Below, in pieces: positions 60,690 through 64,000 of a stretch of 64,000 nucleotides of DNA. A program made the translations under genes and the position numbers. The stretch lies in contig NZ_CP093280.1 of NCBI RefSeq assembly GCF_026651855.1, forward strand, positions 6,408,501 through 6,472,500, written 5' to 3'. Within the stretch, counting starts at the first letter, position 1. The number at the start of each line of letters is the position of its first letter. The stretch comes from Pseudomonas silvicola. Its GTDB lineage: Bacteria > Pseudomonadota > Gammaproteobacteria > Pseudomonadales > Pseudomonadaceae. Below the pieces are notes generated by a model. That model saw nothing but the letters and a program-made list of their open reading frames with translations, was not told where the DNA came from and searched no databases.

Positions 60690-62060
60690 TTATGTCAGCC
60701 ACCACCACAGCAGCATCGTTCCCACCAGCCCGACCACCGAGACGATGGTCTGCAACACCGACCACACCCAGAGGGTCTGCTTGAGCTGCAAGCCGAAGTA
60801 CTCGCGCACCATCCAGAAACCGGCGTCGTTGACGTGGCAGAAGAACACCGAACCGGCACCGATGGCCAGGGCTACCAGCGAGCTCTGGGTGGCCGCCAGG
60901 CCAGCCATCATCGGTGCGAGGATCCCCGCCGTGGTGGTGGTCGCCACCGTCGCGGAACCTGTGGCCTGGCGCAGGGCCACGGCGATCAGCCAGGCCAGCA
61001 AGAGGTACGGCATGTGCGCGCCTTCGGCCGCCTTGCTGATGGTCTGGCTGACGCCAGCATCCAGCAGCGTCTGCTTCAGGCCACCGCCCGCGCCGATGGT
61101 CAGCAGCAACACGGCAATGGGGGCCAGGGCCTTGCGCAGGGTATTGCCCACCTGCTCCCGGGGCAGGCCGTTGGCCCAGCCCAGGCAGACCACGGCAGCG
61201 AGCACGGCGATACCCAGGGCAATCAGGGGTTCACCCAGAAACTTCAGGATCAGGGCCAAGGTGGTTTCTGGCGCCAATACCACCTTCGCCAATGTGCTAC
61301 CGAGCATCAGCAGCACCGGCAGTAGAATGATCAGCAGGGAAATGCCGAAGCCCGGCTGCCGCTGCCCACAGGGGCGCGCGTCGAACAAAGCACCCAGCTC
61401 GGCGGGCGCCTGCACGTCCATGCGCCGCGACAACCAATTGCCATACAGCGGCCCGGCCAGAATGACCGCCGGCACCGCGATGGTGAAGCCCAGCAGCATG
61501 GTCAGGCCGAGGTCGGCGTGCAGCGCGCTGACGGCGATCAGCGGCCCTGGGTGTGGGGGCATCAGCGCGTGCAAGGTGGTCATGCCAGCCAGTGCCGGGA
61601 TGGCGATCTTCAGCAGGGGCTGGCCCGATTGGCGGGCCATGACGAAGATGATCGGCACCATCATCACCAGCCCCACTTCAAAGAACAGCGGCAGGCCGAT
61701 GACCAGGGCCACCAGTGCCATCACCCACGGCAGGCTGCGGCCCTTGCCCAGCCCCAGCAATGTGCTGGCGATACGATCGGCCGCGCCCGATTCGGCCATC
61801 AGCGCGCCGAGCATCGAGCCCAGGGCGATGATGATCCCTGCCTCGCCCAGGATACCCCCGGCGCCTTTGCTGAAGGCCTTGGCCACCTCCTCCGGAGCGA
61901 GCCCGGCGCCGACGCCGGCGATGAAGGTACCGACCAGAATGGACAGAAAGGGCGGCAGACGGGTAACGCTGATCAGCACGATGATGGTGGCGATGGCCAC
62001 CAGGCAACAGAGAATGAGGCGGGTATCATGGGCGAGCCAGGCGATGGCGGTTGGGTCCAC
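60690..62060 (-). CDS. GntP family gluconate-type permease
   Basis: 456 residues, inner-membrane H+ symporter with twelve or more helices. Landmarks are 'GGILGEAGIIIALGSMLGAL', 'HALMPPHPGPLIAVSALHAD', 'GAGGGLKQTLLDAGVSQTI' and 'SATVATTTTAGILAPMMAGL'. The GTG start follows AAGGAG at good distance. GntP carriers import gluconate or related sugar acids. No kinase or GntR lies beside it; a likely operator is just upstream. Confidence 0.92.
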   Translation of the reverse strand: MDPTAIAWLAHDTRLILCCLVAIATIIVLISVTRLPPFLSILVGTFIAGVGAGLAPEEVAKAFSKGAGGILGEAGIIIALGSMLGALMAESGAADRIASTLLGLGKGRSLPWVMALVALVIGLPLFFEVGLVMMVPIIFVMARQSGQPLLKIAIPALAGMTTLHALMPPHPGPLIAVSALHADLGLTMLLGFTIAVPAVILAGPLYGNWLSRRMDVQAPAELGALFDARPCGQRQPGFGISLLIILLPVLLMLGSTLAKVVLAPETTLALILKFLGEPLIALGIAVLAAVVCLGWANGLPREQVGNTLRKALAPIAVLLLTIGAGGGLKQTLLDAGVSQTISKAAEGAHMPYLLLAWLIAVALRQATGSATVATTTTAGILAPMMAGLAATQSSLVALAIGAGSVFFCHVNDAGFWMVREYFGLQLKQTLWVWSVLQTIVSVVGLVGTMLLWWWLT

Positions 62061-62092
62061 GGGGTGCTCCTTATTCTTGGGACGATTACTGC

Positions 62093-62109
62093 TGCAACGT
62101 TTTGTTGCA
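62093..62109. promoter_or_regulatory. Operator-like inverted repeat upstream of gntP-like gene
   Basis: TGCAAC (62093-62098) and GTTGCA (62104-62109) with a 5-base spacer lie 33 bp upstream of the GTG start, between promoter and gene. The geometry fits a LacI/GntR-type repressor site. The regulator is outside the window. Confidence 0.5.
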
Positions 62110-62162
62110 AATCAGTCCGCAGCATACCGGATCGCCGCCGCGTAGGCCCCACCACTGCTTCT

Positions 62163-62186
62163 CGAGCTTCGCCCGGTCCCACAGGG
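62163..62186 (-). repeat. REP-like half-unit, exact copy of 35820-35843
   Basis: Read on the minus strand it is the same 24-base sequence (CCCTGTGGGACCGGGC...) as at 35820-35843. It lies between the gntP-like and TauE genes. Confidence 0.55.
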
Positions 62187-62217
62187 AATCACCACCACAG
62201 GGGTACAGGGGACGCGG

Positions 62218-63021
62218 TCAGAGAACCCGCGCGCCCAGGTACAACGCCACACCAACGCATAACGCCGCGAAGCCTGCCTGCAAGACGCGCGCGGGCAGCC
62301 GGGGCGATAGCACCCGGCCAATCACCATGCCGGCAACGCTGGCGACGATGAAATACCCACCCTCCAGCGGGATGCGCACGCCAGCGTGCAAGGCACCCAG
62401 GATCGCCATGCCCGACACGAGGGCAATGACCATCAATGAAGTGGCGATGATGCCATGCACGCGAATATCGGTCAGTTGCCGGAACGCCGGCACCAGCAGG
62501 AAACCACCCCCCACCCCCAGCAGACCGGTAAGAAACCCGCAACACGAGCCCACCACCGACAAGGTGATGCTGCAGCGCAAGGTCCAGGACAGACGCCCGG
62601 TGTCCTGGTTGAGCATGCAGTTTTTCTGCTCCCAGCTGTGGTCGATACCCGAGCCGGCGCACGGCCGGTCCCGGGATTGGCTGAACATGCGCCAGGCCAC
62701 CACCAGCAGTACCGCGCAGAACAACCCCATCAGCCCGCGTTCCGGCATGCGGTGGGCCACCAGCAGGCCCAGGGGCGTGAACAAGGTGCCCAGCAGCGCC
62801 ATCAACAGTGCCGCGCGCCAGCGAACGATGCGTTGACGCAGGCCATCGATGGCACCAACCGCCGCCGACACGCCCACGGCCAGCAACGCCACCGGCGCGG
62901 CCTGGGTCATGGGCCAGCCCAGGCCCAGCACCAATGCCGGCACAGCCAGGATACCGCCGCCGGCCCCGGTCAGCCCCAGCACCATCCCGATCAGGCCGCC
63001 CAATACAAACGCCAGCATCAC
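62218..63021 (-). CDS. TauE/SafE family sulfite/sulfur anion exporter
   Basis: 267 residues, eight-helix permease. 'GLIGMVLGLTGAGGGILAVP' at the N-terminus and its repeat 'CCGFLTGLLGVGGGFLLVPA' in the second half are the TauE/SafE signature. It lies six bases after the SQR-like gene on the same strand, so the pair likely removes sulfide-derived sulfite or other sulfur anions. Known relatives export sulfite or sulfoacetate. Confidence 0.9.
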   Translation of the reverse strand: MMLAFVLGGLIGMVLGLTGAGGGILAVPALVLGLGWPMTQAAPVALLAVGVSAAVGAIDGLRQRIVRWRAALLMALLGTLFTPLGLLVAHRMPERGLMGLFCAVLLVVAWRMFSQSRDRPCAGSGIDHSWEQKNCMLNQDTGRLSWTLRCSITLSVVGSCCGFLTGLLGVGGGFLLVPAFRQLTDIRVHGIIATSLMVIALVSGMAILGALHAGVRIPLEGGYFIVASVAGMVIGRVLSPRLPARVLQAGFAALCVGVALYLGARVL

Positions 63022-63027
63022 CCGCCC

Positions 63028-64000
63028 CTATTCAGTGGTTGTGCAGCGGGTCAGCCATTCACGGCCCTTGAGCATGCCATGCCAGTAGAACCACGGCAGG
63101 AAATGCGCCTTCAGCCACCAGGCCGAACGCCGTGGCACGGTGGAGTCCAGCGCAAAGGTAGGCAACAGCTTGCCGCCATAGCCGAACTCGGCCAATACCA
63201 CCCGGCCCTTCTCCACTGTCAGCGGGCACGAACCGTAGCCGTCGTAGCGCAACGGCATCAAACGCCCGGCGCGCTGGGCCAGCAGGTTTTCGGCTACCAC
63301 CACGATCTGCTTGCGCACCGCCGCCGCGGTCTTGGCGTTGCTGGTGGCGCAGACGTCGCCCAGGCCGAAGACCTGTGGGTAACGCACATGCTGCAGGGTA
63401 GCGGGGTCCACTTCGCACCAACCGCCCTCATTGGCCAGGGCACTGTGGCGCACGCACGCGGGGGCCACCTGCGGCGGCACCACATGCAGCAGGTCGAAGG
63501 CCTTCGCCTGGCGCACAAGGTTGCCATCGGCATCCAGGCTGTCGAACCAGGCAGTTTTCGCCGGGCCGTCGACCTTCACCAGTTGCGAGCCGAACGCCAG
63601 CCGCGCGCGGTACTTGTCGATGTATTTCATCAACGCTGGCACATACGCCGCCACGCCAAACAATGCCGGCCCGGCGAGGTTGAACTCCACATCGATGGCG
63701 TTCAGCACCCCGCTGCGCCGCCAGTGGTCACACGACAGGTACAACGCCTTCTGCGGCGCGCCGGCGCATTTGATCGGCATGCCCGGTTGGGTAAAGATGG
63801 CCTTGCCACCCCGCAACCCCTGAACCAGTTGCCAGGTGTAGGGCGCCAGGTCGAAGCGATAATTGGAGGTCACACCGTTGCGCCCCAGGGTTTCTTCCAG
63901 GCCTTCGATCTGCTCCCAGGCCAGGCGCAACCCGGGGCACACCACCAGGTGCCGGTAAGCCACCTGACGGCCATCGTCCAGCACCACGCGCTGGCCATCG
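63028..64000 (-). CDS. Sulfide:quinone oxidoreductase-like flavoprotein, C-terminal part (cut by window edge)
   Basis: About 324 residues in frame to the window end; the FAD-binding N-terminus lies beyond base 64000. Typical segments are 'YRHLVVCPGLRLAWEQIEGL', 'FTQPGMPIKCAGAPQKALYL' with the redox Cys, 'VFGLGDVCATSNAKTAAAVR' and 'DGYGSCPLTVEKGRVVLAEF' with the second Cys. This fits the SQR family that oxidises sulfide at the membrane and feeds quinone. It is followed after six bases by the TauE gene. Confidence 0.88.
   Translation of the reverse strand, partial: DGQRVVLDDGRQVAYRHLVVCPGLRLAWEQIEGLEETLGRNGVTSNYRFDLAPYTWQLVQGLRGGKAIFTQPGMPIKCAGAPQKALYLSCDHWRRSGVLNAIDVEFNLAGPALFGVAAYVPALMKYIDKYRARLAFGSQLVKVDGPAKTAWFDSLDADGNLVRQAKAFDLLHVVPPQVAPACVRHSALANEGGWCEVDPATLQHVRYPQVFGLGDVCATSNAKTAAAVRKQIVVVAENLLAQRAGRLMPLRYDGYGSCPLTVEKGRVVLAEFGYGGKLLPTFALDSTVPRRSAWWLKAHFLPWFYWHGMLKGREWLTRCTTTE

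Overview
The window looks like chromosomal DNA of a Pseudomonas (gammaproteobacterium, probably the P. putida/P. fluorescens side of the genus). Support comes from the high GC content, the Pseudomonas-type gene families (PhzF-like, ZntB, PitA-like, ProP with a C-terminal coiled coil, three-subunit gluconate-type dehydrogenase, GntP, FkbH/MBOAT locus, Cup-like fimbriae) and REP-like hairpins between genes. Genus and species are inferences from gene content. I saw no rRNA, tRNA, CRISPR array, transposase or prophage.

Left part (1-12056): a TonB siderophore receptor cut by the window edge behind a Fur-box-like site, a PhzF-like enzyme, ZntB, a Pit phosphate transporter and a MATE exporter. Then comes a four-gene minus-strand operon (fatty-acid-desaturase-like MocD, Rieske ferredoxin MocE, ferredoxin reductase, TIM-barrel isomerase/epimerase) with a divergent LacI regulator. 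It resembles the rhizopine (moc) demethylation module.

Middle (12080-37790): a chaperone/usher fimbrial operon with an AraC regulator and a BvgS/EvgS-type phosphorelay kinase with its response regulator; a His/Met/Cys-rich DUF2946-like protein followed by a TonB receptor; and an ACP-FkbH-SGNH-MBOAT operon facing a large SGNH hydrolase, probably a polysaccharide acylation system. After these come ProP, a beta-propeller protein, and an AraC/EamA divergent pair.

Right-centre (37873-48567): a three-subunit membrane sugar/sugar-acid dehydrogenase with a GlcG/HbpS protein, FKBP, an XRE-cupin regulator, an Ada protein that has lost three of its four zinc cysteines, a hybrid kinase, a Dps with a histone-H1-like tail and a YahK-like alcohol dehydrogenase.

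The most unusual locus is 48815-55738, a tightly overlapping operon. It starts with a Gfo/Idh/MocA oxidoreductase in which a 249-bp segment is repeated almost seven times in frame and the C-terminal half is missing. It continues with a sedoheptulose-7-phosphate-cyclase-family enzyme (EEVS-like), a ROK cyclitol-type kinase, a zinc-ADH-like protein without the structural zinc loop, an SDR and a TIM-barrel isomerase/epimerase. The set parallels the C7-cyclitol branches of acarbose and validamycin biosynthesis and suggests an undescribed Pseudomonas C7-cyclitol pathway.

Right end (55809-64000): a MerR regulator, an NAD-dependent epimerase divergent from a LysR regulator, a 2-hydroxyacid dehydrogenase with an MFS transporter, a GntP permease, and a TauE/SafE permease with an SQR-like flavoprotein cut by the window edge.
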